This document shows, piece after piece, positions 51,272-59,617 of a stretch of 64,000 nt of DNA. The notes below the pieces were generated by a model. It was not told where the DNA came from. It worked only from the letters and a program-made list of their open reading frames with translations, and searched no databases. Source of the stretch: Marinirhabdus gelatinilytica (GTDB taxonomy: Bacteria > Bacteroidota > Bacteroidia > Flavobacteriales > Flavobacteriaceae). Within the stretch, counting starts at the first letter, position 1, and every line of letters starts with the position of its first letter. The translations under genes were made by a program, and so were the position numbers. The stretch spans positions 496,001-560,000 of the forward strand of contig NZ_QRAO01000001.1 of the NCBI RefSeq assembly GCF_003353425.1. The letters are read 5' to 3'.

Positions 51272-52825
51272 ATGTCAACAGTAGCCACCGATTACGGAAT
51301 GGACAAAGCACTACAACAACTAGGATTAAAAGACGTAAACCACGGTACTTCAACGGGAAGTACTTGGTATCCTGGCGGAGAGGAAATCGCTTCCTACTCG
51401 CCCGTAGATGGAGCATTAATAGGTAAAGTGACCACTACTACAAAGGAAGAATACGACACCGTTATAAAAACCGCACAAGAAGCTTTCAAAACCTTTAGAG
51501 CCATGCCAGCGCCACAGCGCGGGGAAATTGTTCGCCAGTTCGGGAACAAGTTGCGCGAGTTAAAAGAGCCACTTGGGAAATTGGTTTCCTACGAGATGGG
51601 AAAATCTTTACAAGAAGGCTACGGCGAGGTTCAGGAAATGATAGATATCTGTGATTTTGCCGTAGGGCTGTCACGCCAATTGAACGGACAGGTAATCCCA
51701 AGTGAGCGGCCAGGTCACGTGATGCGTGAGCAGTGGCACTCTTTGGGGATTGTTGGGATAATTTCAGCATTCAACTTCCCCGTGGCCGTTTGGTCTTGGA
51801 ACACAGCACTGGCTTGGGTTTGTGGTGATGTTTGTGTGTGGAAAGCGAGCGAAAAAGCACCTTTGTGTTCGGTAGCCTGCCAAAATATTATTGCTGAAAT
51901 TTTAAAAGAAAACGATCTTCCAGAAGGTATTTCGTGCATCATCAATGGCGATTATACAGTAGGCGAGTGGATGACAAAAGACACAAGGATTCCATTGATC
52001 TCTGCCACAGGATCTACCCGTATGGGTCGCATTGTAGGAAAGACCGTTGCAGAACGTTTCGGAAAATCCCTATTGGAATTGGGTGGAAACAACGCTATTA
52101 TCATTACCCCAACTGCCGACCTCAAAGTAGTAGTGCCAGGTGCCGTGTTTGGAGCCGTAGGGACATGTGGGCAGCGCTGTACTTCTACCAGAAGGTTGAT
52201 TATTCACGAAAGTGTATACGATAAAGTACGCGATGCCATCGTTGGAGCATACGACCAGATCGTGATAGGAAACCCATTGGACGAGAAGAACCACGTAGGA
52301 CCGTTAATCGACAAAGATGCGGTAGATATGTATTTGAACGCTATTGAAAAAGCTAAAGAAGAAGGAGGAAACGTATTGGTTGAAGGAGGCGTTCTGGAAG
52401 GTGAGGGCTACGAAAGTGGATGCTACGTAAAGCCTGCCATCATCGAAGCTGAGAATACCTACGAAATCGTACAGCACGAAACCTTTGCGCCAATTTTATA
52501 CTTGATGAAATACAGTGGCGATGTAGAAAACGCCATCGAAATCCAAAACGGCGTAGCACAAGGTCTCTCCAGTGCTATTATGACCAACGAGATGAAGGAA
52601 GCCGAGAGATTCCTTTCCTTTGCAGGGAGCGATTGTGGAATTGCCAATGTAAATATAGGTACATCCGGTGCCGAGATTGGTGGTGCCTTTGGAGGTGAAA
52701 AGGAAACCGGTGGTGGCCGTGAGTCTGGAAGCGATGCCTGGAAAGTATATATGAGAAGACAGACCAATACAGTGAACTATAGCGATGAATTGCCGCTTGC
52801 TCAAGGTATTAAGTTTGATTTGTAG
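51272..52825 (+). CDS. amaB: Aldehyde dehydrogenase, ALDH7 (aminoadipate-semialdehyde) type
   Basis: A 517-residue NAD-dependent enzyme. NAD-binding and catalytic sites are visible: SAFNFPVAVWSWNTALAW, ELGGNNAIII with the general-base Glu, and the nucleophile Cys in GTCGQRCTSTRRL. The GQRCTSTRRL form and C-terminal AEIGGAFGGEKETGGGRESG match ALDH7 (antiquitin), which oxidises alpha-aminoadipate semialdehyde in lysine breakdown. Start chosen: ATG at 51272 (MSTVATDYGMDKALQQLG); 14 extra residues upstream are unlike the family. A strong terminator follows. Position after haaO may also fit a semialdehyde of tryptophan breakdown, but the ALDH7 pattern argues for lysine. Confidence 0.9.
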   Translation: MSTVATDYGMDKALQQLGLKDVNHGTSTGSTWYPGGEEIASYSPVDGALIGKVTTTTKEEYDTVIKTAQEAFKTFRAMPAPQRGEIVRQFGNKLRELKEPLGKLVSYEMGKSLQEGYGEVQEMIDICDFAVGLSRQLNGQVIPSERPGHVMREQWHSLGIVGIISAFNFPVAVWSWNTALAWVCGDVCVWKASEKAPLCSVACQNIIAEILKENDLPEGISCIINGDYTVGEWMTKDTRIPLISATGSTRMGRIVGKTVAERFGKSLLELGGNNAIIITPTADLKVVVPGAVFGAVGTCGQRCTSTRRLIIHESVYDKVRDAIVGAYDQIVIGNPLDEKNHVGPLIDKDAVDMYLNAIEKAKEEGGNVLVEGGVLEGEGYESGCYVKPAIIEAENTYEIVQHETFAPILYLMKYSGDVENAIEIQNGVAQGLSSAIMTNEMKEAERFLSFAGSDCGIANVNIGTSGAEIGGAFGGEKETGGGRESGSDAWKVYMRRQTNTVNYSDELPLAQGIKFDL

Positions 52826-52848
52826 ATAATACCCATCAGTTAAAAATT

Positions 52849-52898
52849 AAACCTGTAAGGTTTCCATGGTAGTAACAATGGTAACCTTGCAGGTTTTT
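52849..52898 (+). terminator. Rho-independent terminator after ALDH7 gene
   Basis: aaacctgtaaggtt (52849-52862) pairs over 14 positions with aaccttgcaggttt (52883-52896), with one G-U, followed by a T run to 52898. The stop codon of the dehydrogenase is 24 nt upstream. Confidence 0.85.
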
Positions 52899-52953
52899 CT
52901 TTGCTTAAAAAAAATCATACGTACTTTATGGAACTTTTGAGCGTTTCAGTTAT

Positions 52954-53331
52954 ATGAAAAAACTTGTTTCGTTACTTTTTGTCATTCTAATTCTGGGCTG
53001 TAGCAATGACGACGATAAGGCAACCGAAGAACCCGTAAGCTGTACCGAAGAATTCGTTTATGGTCTTAGCGCTCAGGTTCATGATGCTGCAACGGGAGGA
53101 ATCATTCCCAATGGCGTTACGGTAGTAGCACAGGACGGGGACTATACCGAAACCTTGGATTTTGTGTTCGATACCCATATTGGAGCGGGAGAGCGCCCCG
53201 GCACGTACACGTTGACTGCTTCCAAAGAGGGTTACGAAACCAAAATGGCGGGTCCCATTACTGTTTCCATGGACGAGGATATGTGCCATGTAATTACCCA
53301 GAGTGTTACCATTGCACTAGAGGCCAATTGA
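52954..53331 (+). CDS. Small lipoprotein with Ig/CarboxypepD_reg-like domain
   Basis: A 125-residue protein with lipoprotein signal (LLFVILILGC then SNDDDK), probably surface-exposed by the acidic residues after the Cys. The mature part is one beta-sandwich domain (SAQVHDAATGGIIPNGVTVV, GTYTLTASKEGYETK, ending VTIALEAN) like the regulatory domain of carboxypeptidases. Two cysteines (SCTEEF, DMCHV) could form a disulfide. Function is unknown. It is monocistronic. Confidence 0.8.
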   Translation: MKKLVSLLFVILILGCSNDDDKATEEPVSCTEEFVYGLSAQVHDAATGGIIPNGVTVVAQDGDYTETLDFVFDTHIGAGERPGTYTLTASKEGYETKMAGPITVSMDEDMCHVITQSVTIALEAN

Positions 53332-53720
53332 ATTTTCACTGCATTGCTGCCATCTTGCATCCCTTCTCAAATTTCATTTTCAGGACATTACAACGTTATT
53401 GTTCAGTATTTCAAGTAGATTCTTTTTCTAAAGCATACCCAATGGCAGGTAGTTTTTGGTAGTGTTTTCTCATAAATTTTCGGATTATTTGTTAAAAGCA
53501 AATTTCTTAAGTTTTCAGAATCTTATTTCAAAGTACTGTTTTATAGGTGGTTATGGTATTTTTGTGAGTTGGACATTTTTTAATTGCGTAATGCGCTCTT
53601 CAAAAAGGGTTTATCCAGTTCCAAAAGTTTTTATTCTGAAAAACAGATGTTTATGCTCCTTTTTTAAGTTCAGTAACCACTATTGTGTAAGAAATAAGCT
53701 ATTAACAAAATGTTAAAACC

Positions 53721-53763
53721 TGTTAATTCTTCGCTCAAAATCAAGGGAGTTGTTAATTCTTCG
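53721..53763. repeat. Direct repeat tgttaattcttcg upstream of the curlin-repeat gene
   Basis: tgttaattcttcg occurs exactly at 53721-53733 and 53751-53763, 30 bp apart (about three helical turns). The positions are roughly 95-137 bp upstream of the -7 box, as expected for an activator site such as a LytTR-type dimer. No regulator is assigned. Confidence 0.5.
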
Positions 53764-53857
53764 GTGCAAATAACTGTTTCTCAGAGTACTATTCAATAAG
53801 GTTCCCGCAATTGATCGAAAAGTGAAATAGAGCATTAAAATTTTTCAACGACTTATA

Positions 53858-53865
53858 TAATTTTG
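53858..53865 (+). promoter_or_regulatory. Possible -7 box of the curlin-repeat gene
   Basis: TAATTTTG matches TAnnTTTG exactly, 140 nt before the start codon. A -33 TTG box at normal spacing is not seen, which may mean an activator is needed. Confidence 0.35.
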
Positions 53866-54005
53866 GCGTGAGTTAGATTGCGATGCAGATGCAATTACTC
53901 GACTTTCCCCCACTGTTCTAATGTTTGTTTGGTTGGCATCCTCGAAAACAACGACATTGAGAATTAATTACAATTTTATTTCTAACCCTTAAATTATTTT
54001 TCAAC

Positions 54006-55334
54006 ATGAAAAAGATGATCTTATGTGCTGCGGCACTAACCTTTGGTGCAACAGTTTTTGCCCAATCAAATGAAAGCGAAGTGATTTCAACCGGAAACAA
54101 CAACACTTCAACAGTAACGCAAACAGGTTCTATTAACAACTCTGAAGTAGAGCAAAGAGGAGATGACAATACAAGTACAGTTACCTCTCTTGGAAGAAAC
54201 AACAACTCTAAGGTAGCACAGGTGGACGACCGCAACACTAGTACTGTTTTACAGGACGGTGGGGACAACAACACCTCAAGAGTGAGCCAAGGACAAATAG
54301 ATAGTAATGGTAACGTGCCACGTACTGGTAGAGACAACATAAGTGAGGTTACCCAGTTCGGTAACGCTAACAAGTCTGTCGTAACACAGTGGGACTCTAA
54401 CGTGAGCCTAGGGGAATTTAATGAATCTTATGTAGTACAAACAGGAGACGGCAACGAAAGTACGGTTGCTCAAATAGGAGATTTCAACATCTCTAACATG
54501 GACCAGGTAGGAGACGATAACCTTTCTGATGTGGACCAAACTGGAAACACGAATATTTCAGATGTTGACCAGGACGGGATGCTGAACGACTCTGATGTTG
54601 ACCAATTAGGAGACAACAATAGTGCACAAGTGGACCAAAGTGGAGATGCTAACATTGCTGTATCCTATTCTGGAGGAAACGGAAACTTATCTAGAATTAG
54701 AGAGAGCGGTAATGACAATAACCAGAATACATACCAGTTAGGAGACGATAACCGTTCCATCGTACGTATCAACGGTGATTTGAATATTGGTGATATAGAC
54801 CAAGTAGGAGACCGTAACAATGTAGTTATGGAGCTTGGTGGAGATACAAACAACGGTTTGGTAAACCAGCTGGGAGATGACAACAGCGCACTTGTAGACG
54901 TATTGGGAGACAACAACGATGTAGATGTTGTGCAAACAGGAAACTCTAACAATGCTGGTGACGACTTCCTTCCTGGAGACGGAGCTAATATTATTGGTGA
55001 CGATAACCAAATTGAAATCACTCAAACAGGAGACTTTAACGACGGTTTTGCAAGAACTACTGGAAATGATAACGCTTCCTTTACAACGCAAACTGGAGAT
55101 AGCAATATATCTTTCACTACACAAACGGGAGATGACAACACCTCTATCGTAACCCAACTTGGAGATGACAACACAAGTTTTGTTACTCAGGATGTAAGCT
55201 TTAACAGCACGAGTACTGTATTACAAGATGGAAACTTGAACATGAGTACTGTAAACCAGTCTGGAGATTTCCAAACTAGTACGGTAACTCAAACTGGAAA
55301 CATGAATACATCTACTGTTACACAAGGAAACTAA
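54006..55334 (+). CDS. Secreted curlin-repeat protein (candidate amyloid)
   Basis: A 442-residue protein with signal peptide MKKMILCAAALTFGATVFAQ. Almost all of the mature chain is built of 11-residue units of the form N-x-S-x-V-x-Q-x-G-x-x, roughly 35 in number, such as DDNTSTVTSLG and DDNLSDVDQTG. This matches the curlin repeat of CsgA/CsgB fibre subunits, in which each unit is one strand-turn of a stacked beta solenoid. It is acidic (many D), with few K or R. Curli secretion and nucleation genes (csgG, csgE, csgF) are not in the window. The C-terminus (MNTSTVTQGN) is the end of the repeats, without a T9SS domain. Confidence 0.88.
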   Translation: MKKMILCAAALTFGATVFAQSNESEVISTGNNNTSTVTQTGSINNSEVEQRGDDNTSTVTSLGRNNNSKVAQVDDRNTSTVLQDGGDNNTSRVSQGQIDSNGNVPRTGRDNISEVTQFGNANKSVVTQWDSNVSLGEFNESYVVQTGDGNESTVAQIGDFNISNMDQVGDDNLSDVDQTGNTNISDVDQDGMLNDSDVDQLGDNNSAQVDQSGDANIAVSYSGGNGNLSRIRESGNDNNQNTYQLGDDNRSIVRINGDLNIGDIDQVGDRNNVVMELGGDTNNGLVNQLGDDNSALVDVLGDNNDVDVVQTGNSNNAGDDFLPGDGANIIGDDNQIEITQTGDFNDGFARTTGNDNASFTTQTGDSNISFTTQTGDDNTSIVTQLGDDNTSFVTQDVSFNSTSTVLQDGNLNMSTVNQSGDFQTSTVTQTGNMNTSTVTQGN

Positions 55335-55343
55335 GATAAAATG

Positions 55344-55372
55344 CATGTAGCTTTTTAATTAAAGGCTACATG
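55344..55372 (+). terminator. Hairpin after the curlin-repeat gene
   Basis: catgtagc (55344-55351) pairs with gctacatg (55365-55372); the stem extends inward by A-T pairs. It lies 10 nt past the stop codon and is followed by a second hairpin. Confidence 0.45.
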
Positions 55373-55387
55373 TATTGGTAGTGAGAG

Positions 55388-55414
55388 CCGCAATCTTCTG
55401 GTTGCGGTTTTCTT
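55388..55414 (+). terminator. Rho-independent terminator of the curlin-repeat gene
   Basis: ccgcaa (55388-55393) pairs with ttgcgg (55402-55407), then ttttctt. A second hairpin in tandem with the one at 55344-55372. Its T run touches the stop codon of the convergent phosphatase gene. Confidence 0.7.
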
Positions 55415-56141
55415 ATGCGTTACGCCCAGCTTCTTCTGGGTACAATTGCCATACAGGATCGCTTTGCCATACTTGCTTGGTGTCTGCATCGATGATGGAA
55501 AGTCTGCCCTTAAAAGCCGCTCCCGTATCTACATTCCACACATTGGCGAAGTTGGCCGGTATCTCCTTTCCAATCCGGAAAACAGGCGTATGGCCAATAT
55601 AGATTTCACGGAACAACTTCAACCGTTTGGGATAGATATCGTCTTCTTCTGAAATGGTTGGGTCTAAACCACAAACCATTTCCCAAAGCGTACGGTCCCA
55701 ATAGACAACGTTAGGGAAATATTCATACTTTGGCCCTTTCTGGTTGGTAAAACCTGCGTGGAGATAGCATCGGTTCTTAGCGTCTATATGAAAATTTTCA
55801 AGGGCTTCAAAAAACTGAATGTGGACCTCAATTTCTGCTTCTGAAAGCTTCGCGTAACTCTTAATACTGGATTTACCGCCGTGGTCCAACCACATAGGAG
55901 CACTTTCTTTCCCCTTTAAGTAATTGTACAGCAGTTCGTCGTGGTTGCCACGTAGGAAAATACAATTATACGTTTCAGCAAAATCGATTAAATACTGAAC
56001 GGTCTCGGCATTCTCGCTCCACCCGTCCACATAATCTCCCAAAAAGACAAAGGTATCGTTTGTGGTGGGGATCACACGTTCCAGCACCTGTTCCAACCCG
56101 CGCAGACCGCCGTGTATATCGCCAACTACGAGGGTTCTCAT
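55413..56141 (-). CDS. Calcineurin-like metallophosphatase (PrpA/PrpB type)
   Basis: A 242-residue cytosolic phosphoesterase. Metal-binding motifs are in order: VGDIHGGLRG, LGDYVDGWS, RGNHDELLYN, and YLHAGF with IGHTPVFRIG. This is the serine/threonine or diadenosine tetraphosphate phosphatase pattern of phage lambda type. Substrate unknown. It shares one base with the T9SS gene upstream (TAATG arrangement), so the two are co-translated. Confidence 0.93.
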   Translation of the reverse strand: MRTLVVGDIHGGLRGLEQVLERVIPTTNDTFVFLGDYVDGWSENAETVQYLIDFAETYNCIFLRGNHDELLYNYLKGKESAPMWLDHGGKSSIKSYAKLSEAEIEVHIQFFEALENFHIDAKNRCYLHAGFTNQKGPKYEYFPNVVYWDRTLWEMVCGLDPTISEEDDIYPKRLKLFREIYIGHTPVFRIGKEIPANFANVWNVDTGAAFKGRLSIIDADTKQVWQSDPVWQLYPEEAGRNA

Positions 56142-57172
56142 TATTTCTTCAAGAATTTTTTAATTTGACTTATACCTTCATCAGATATAAATTCGATAAA
56201 ATATATGCCTGTAGGTAAGGATGAAATATTTATTTGAGTAGAATTCGTGCTATTTTTCAATAGAATGCCTTGCAAAGAAATTATGTTTATTTCATAATTT
56301 GATATGGCTTCAGTTTCAATATAAAGATACTCTTCAGCAGGATTGGGATATATTCTTAGCGTATTTTCTGTTGCATGTTCAATCCCTAGGATTTCCATTT
56401 CTTCAATAGAAATTTTAGTGCAATCCTCTGAAATAGTTACCTCCCAGCCTTTCGATATTGGACAACCAAAAAAGCAATCACCTGTATGAAGAGAAAACAA
56501 TAGACCATCATTTGTCGATACTATGTTAGAGGCCTGTACCTCTTCACCATCTATCTCATAGGAGATACCATTATAATTATTTGAGTTTACGTAACCAGGC
56601 ATTACCAATGAAATTCCTTCGATGGAGTCAAAGTCATCCAAAAGTGCAAAGTGATTAAGATATGGGATAGAAGAATTAATAGTAAACAGATAGAATGGAG
56701 GAGGCTCTACAATTCCTACGTTAGTAATCGTGAATTGATAGTCTGCCATAAGTTGATCCAATTCCGGCACACCTGAAATCCCTGTGTCTATAAAATCAGA
56801 TACCCAAGGAATATCCTCGGAAATTTCAAAGTAAATTTCTCCAAACGCGATGTGGTTCTCAAATCCATTGTTGCTGGCAAAAGCTTGATTTGAATGAATA
56901 TTGAATTTATTAAATAAAGAATCTGCAACTATATTGGTATCTATTAAATTATAAACTGCAGAAAGTTTTTCTAGATATGGAACTATTTTATTGGAATTCA
57001 GGATAGGTGTATCGTAATCTGGATGGGTAGGATCATTCGCAAATTCTCTGAAAAAAAGCGTCCAAGCATCGGTTTCATAGTTGTCTTGGATATAAGGATC
57101 AATTGTGCATTGAGAAAGTGCCGGAAAAAAACTAAATAAGGATACAAAGAAGGTTAGAATAAAGGTTCTCAT
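56141..57172 (-). CDS. T9SS cargo protein of unknown function
   Basis: A 343-residue secreted protein. The ATG at 57170-57172 gives a good signal peptide (MRTFILTFFVSLFSFFPALS then QCTID); an 8-residue longer form is less likely. The central part (about 30-260) is not recognised. The last 80 residues begin LRIYPNPAEEYLYIETEAIS and end YFIEFISDEGISQIKKFLKK, a type A T9SS sorting domain. It is more AT-rich than its neighbours. Its stop overlaps the phosphatase start by one base. Confidence 0.85.
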   Translation of the reverse strand: MRTFILTFFVSLFSFFPALSQCTIDPYIQDNYETDAWTLFFREFANDPTHPDYDTPILNSNKIVPYLEKLSAVYNLIDTNIVADSLFNKFNIHSNQAFASNNGFENHIAFGEIYFEISEDIPWVSDFIDTGISGVPELDQLMADYQFTITNVGIVEPPPFYLFTINSSIPYLNHFALLDDFDSIEGISLVMPGYVNSNNYNGISYEIDGEEVQASNIVSTNDGLLFSLHTGDCFFGCPISKGWEVTISEDCTKISIEEMEILGIEHATENTLRIYPNPAEEYLYIETEAISNYEINIISLQGILLKNSTNSTQINISSLPTGIYFIEFISDEGISQIKKFLKK

Positions 57173-57212
57173 AAATGTATGATTGAAGTAACTCAAGGTA
57201 CAAAATATTTAA

Positions 57213-58307
57213 TCAGTTCCTATTCATAAAATAAATTATAACTCCCAAAACCGCCAAAACACCCATAACAGCGAAGAAAATCTTCCAAAATGAATAGGGT
57301 CGTTCTCCAGAGATTTTTCCTGATTCACCATTCACAAAAAAATTGTAGCGTTTGCCCTTAAACCTGTAGGCGCTTATATATACGGGCAGCAAAATATGCT
57401 TAAAGGTTTCTTTAGAAAGTTTCATATCTATGGACGAAACTATCTGTGTGTCACCGCCAATGTCTCTACGGGCCCAACGATCGGCAATATTTCGGGCTTC
57501 TTTTTTGGCTTCCAAATGCCCGTCTTTTAACGGGATAGTATATTTTTCGGTCACAAAACCTGCCAAAAATTCGCTGCGGAAGGTCTCCAGTTTCCTAAGG
57601 TCCCAATGCGCTACTTTTTTTGGGATGACCCCTTTTTTCTGTTTAGAAGCTTTAATGAGCGTATCGTCTATAAATCCTGAAATACTACCGCTAGCGGGAT
57701 ACCAACGGGTGCGGCGCTCCCGTACGGTACGTCTATTTTTACCACTTCCCACGGTTTTGGTAACGTAGTAATATTCGCCTCGCTTGCCTGTGTAGTTAGC
57801 ATACAATTGCGCATCGAATGTCCAAAACGGGGCATACAATCCTTTGGTATATTGTGGATCCAGTGAGGCTTTTTTCAGTTTGTTGGGAGCCCACCAAAGT
57901 CCATCCACCCATTTCTTGAAAATTTGATGAGCCTTTTGTTGATCCAATTGAAAAGGAAGTACCGCTCCTGGCAGGATCCAGTCGTCTTTGTAGGCATCTT
58001 CTACCACCAAGGGCATGCTACAATACACACAGTGCAACGACTTGTAATTTTCTTCCACGTGCTGGTTGGCACCACAGTTCTTGCAATGTAACATGGTAAT
58101 TTGCTCACTATGTGACTGCGCTCCAAGCTGATTCAGGTAATTGCTCAGTTCTAACTCCTGAAAATCATCCAGCGCGGGCGGGATCTCTTGCTTGTAATTG
58201 CAGTACTCACATTGTAATTCGGTTGTTCCCGGTGCATACCGAAGCTCTGCCCCGCAATTAATGCAGGCTTTTTTGAGTTCGGATGTTTGTTGGGGGGTTG
58301 ATTGCAT
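57213..58307 (-). CDS. TFIIB-type zinc-ribbon membrane protein (YdjG-like)
   Basis: A 364-residue protein. The N-terminus has two zinc ribbons, CINCGAELRY with LQCEYCNYK (about 16-38) and LHCKNCGANQ with LHCVYCSMPL (about 75-97), each with two CxxC pairs. The middle (about 110-330) is a basic soluble domain (YYYVTKTVGSGKNRRTVRER). A C-terminal transmembrane helix (IFFAVMGVLAVLGVIIYF) anchors it. Its upstream neighbour encodes an SPFH protein. This combination resembles Bacillus YdjG and YdjI, part of a PspA-type envelope stress system. The comparison is by domain and order, not by sequence search. Confidence 0.75.
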   Translation of the reverse strand: MQSTPQQTSELKKACINCGAELRYAPGTTELQCEYCNYKQEIPPALDDFQELELSNYLNQLGAQSHSEQITMLHCKNCGANQHVEENYKSLHCVYCSMPLVVEDAYKDDWILPGAVLPFQLDQQKAHQIFKKWVDGLWWAPNKLKKASLDPQYTKGLYAPFWTFDAQLYANYTGKRGEYYYVTKTVGSGKNRRTVRERRTRWYPASGSISGFIDDTLIKASKQKKGVIPKKVAHWDLRKLETFRSEFLAGFVTEKYTIPLKDGHLEAKKEARNIADRWARRDIGGDTQIVSSIDMKLSKETFKHILLPVYISAYRFKGKRYNFFVNGESGKISGERPYSFWKIFFAVMGVLAVLGVIIYFMNRN

Positions 58308-58387
58308 GTAACGTCTGTTCGAGCGCAGTCCAGAACTTCAGGTTTTTTTACGATTAATTTAGGTTTCGACTGCGCTCAACCTGTTAC
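58308..58387. repeat. Dispersed palindromic repeat, copy B
   Basis: Left arm gtaacgtctgttcgagcgcagtc (58308-58330) and right arm ending ctgttac at 58387 are inverted copies sharing gagcgcagtc. It lies between the zinc-ribbon and SPFH genes. Pairing is weaker than in copy A. Confidence 0.65.
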
Positions 58388-58403
58388 CGTAAATGGAATG
58401 TTG

Positions 58404-59543
58404 TTATTGAGGTAATGGCGGTGGTGTGTTACCTCCAAGGAAGGCTTTTAATTCTTCCACTTGGTTGAGTGCAGTCCAGTTTTGCATGCCTTGTTTCCAT
58501 ATTAGGGTGTCCTTGTTAATGGTCCGGTTGGCGAAAAGTGCTCGTAATTGCTCAAAACCTACAGGACCTGCCTGTTGGCCGTTGGCAGCATAAAAATACT
58601 GTACAGCTGCTGGCATAGGAGGTGGCATAGCACCTGTAGCTTGCTGTTGTGGTTGTGCTTGTTGCTGTCCTCCCATTTGGGGGCTCATCATCCCTCCCAT
58701 TTGTTGTGCGAGTACAAAGCCCATCCCCATGCCCATTCCGGCACCAGCTGTTCCACCTTCGTTGGTAGCAGCCGCTTCAATGGCCTTGGCGGTTTTGAAT
58801 TTAGTAAGTTTATCCAGGTCCAACTTGTCGATACGGCTGTATTCAAAAATTTCTTTTTTGAGGTCCTCTGGCATCGATACGTTTTCGATATAGAACTTTT
58901 CCAAAGAAATTCCAACGCTCTCAAATTCAGGTTCCATAACCGTTTGGCAGGTCTCTGAAAGCTCTGTGGTGTTGGCTGCGTATAGTTCTATGGGGAGATT
59001 TGCTTCGCCCACGGTATCGGTAAAGCGGGTGGCGATAAGGCTCTTTAGGTGCTCGTTTATTTCGAAATTGGTGAAGTTATTGTCGGTCCCCACAATGTCG
59101 ATGATGAATTTTCCGGGGTCGCTAATCTTAAAAGCATAGGTTCCAAAGGCTCTAATTTCAACCAGACCGAAGCGTTCATCGTTCAGTGTAATTGGGTTTT
59201 TGGTGCCCCATTTTTCATCGGTGAATAGATGGGTGTTCACAAAATACACTTCAGCTTTAAACGGGCTGTCAAAACCGTACTTCCAACCTTTTAAAGTAGT
59301 AAGGATGGGAAGGTTTTTGGTGTTAAGGGTATAGGTGCCAGGGGTAAATACGTCGGCCAATTGACCTTCATTTATAAATACTGCTGTTTGCCCTTCGCGT
59401 ACAATGAGCTTGGCGTTGTTCTTTATTTCGTTCTGGTAGCGCTCAAAACGATGACAAATCGTATCATCCGTATAATCCAGCCACTCGATGATGTCTATAA
59501 ATTCGTGGCTCAGTTTTTCTTTAATCTTGTCGAAGATGCCCAT
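58404..59543 (-). CDS. SPFH/virion-core-like protein with C-terminal GYF_2 domain (YdjI-like)
   Basis: A 379-residue protein. About 1-260 form the SPFH/virion-core-like part (LIVREGQTAVFINEGQLADV, FTPGTYTLNTKNLPILTTLK, VEIRAFGTYAFKISDPGKF). A low-complexity Gly-Met-Gln-Pro linker follows (about 270-320). About 325-378 is a GYF_2 domain (QYFYAANGQQAGPVGFEQL, then TLIWKQGMQNWTALNQ). Zinc-ribbon plus SPFH pairs are known from Bacillus ydjFGHI, where PspA is recruited to stressed membranes. No pspA is in the window. The GYF_2 domain suggests recognition of proline-rich peptides, perhaps its own proline-rich linker or tail (PPPLPQ). Confidence 0.8.
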   Translation of the reverse strand: MGIFDKIKEKLSHEFIDIIEWLDYTDDTICHRFERYQNEIKNNAKLIVREGQTAVFINEGQLADVFTPGTYTLNTKNLPILTTLKGWKYGFDSPFKAEVYFVNTHLFTDEKWGTKNPITLNDERFGLVEIRAFGTYAFKISDPGKFIIDIVGTDNNFTNFEINEHLKSLIATRFTDTVGEANLPIELYAANTTELSETCQTVMEPEFESVGISLEKFYIENVSMPEDLKKEIFEYSRIDKLDLDKLTKFKTAKAIEAAATNEGGTAGAGMGMGMGFVLAQQMGGMMSPQMGGQQQAQPQQQATGAMPPPMPAAVQYFYAANGQQAGPVGFEQLRALFANRTINKDTLIWKQGMQNWTALNQVEELKAFLGGNTPPPLPQ

Positions 59544-59617
59544 AAGGTTAGTTTTAAAAATTAGGATTCTAAAGATAAGTAATTTTTTTGGCGCGTTTGT
59601 TACGCTGGGCTTAAGGA

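Larger units (their letters stand above)
53332..54005. other. Long intergenic region / leader of the curlin-repeat gene
   Basis: About 670 bases with no convincing gene; an 86-codon frame at 53456-53716 has no start context or recognisable protein. It is AT-rich, has a TAATTTTG -7 box at 53858-53865 and two copies of tgttaattcttcg. The mRNA leader would be about 130 nt. Confidence 0.6.

Noticed and set aside
53456-53716. 86-codon plus-strand frame upstream of the curlin-repeat gene
   Set aside because: Rich in Phe, Lys and Cys without a recognisable domain or start context, and it lies in AT-rich sequence where such frames occur by chance.
54006-55334. Tandem DNA repeats as a CRISPR array or satellite
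   Set aside because: The repetition is at the protein level in one open frame; the DNA units vary in codons and have no constant direct repeat with unique spacers.
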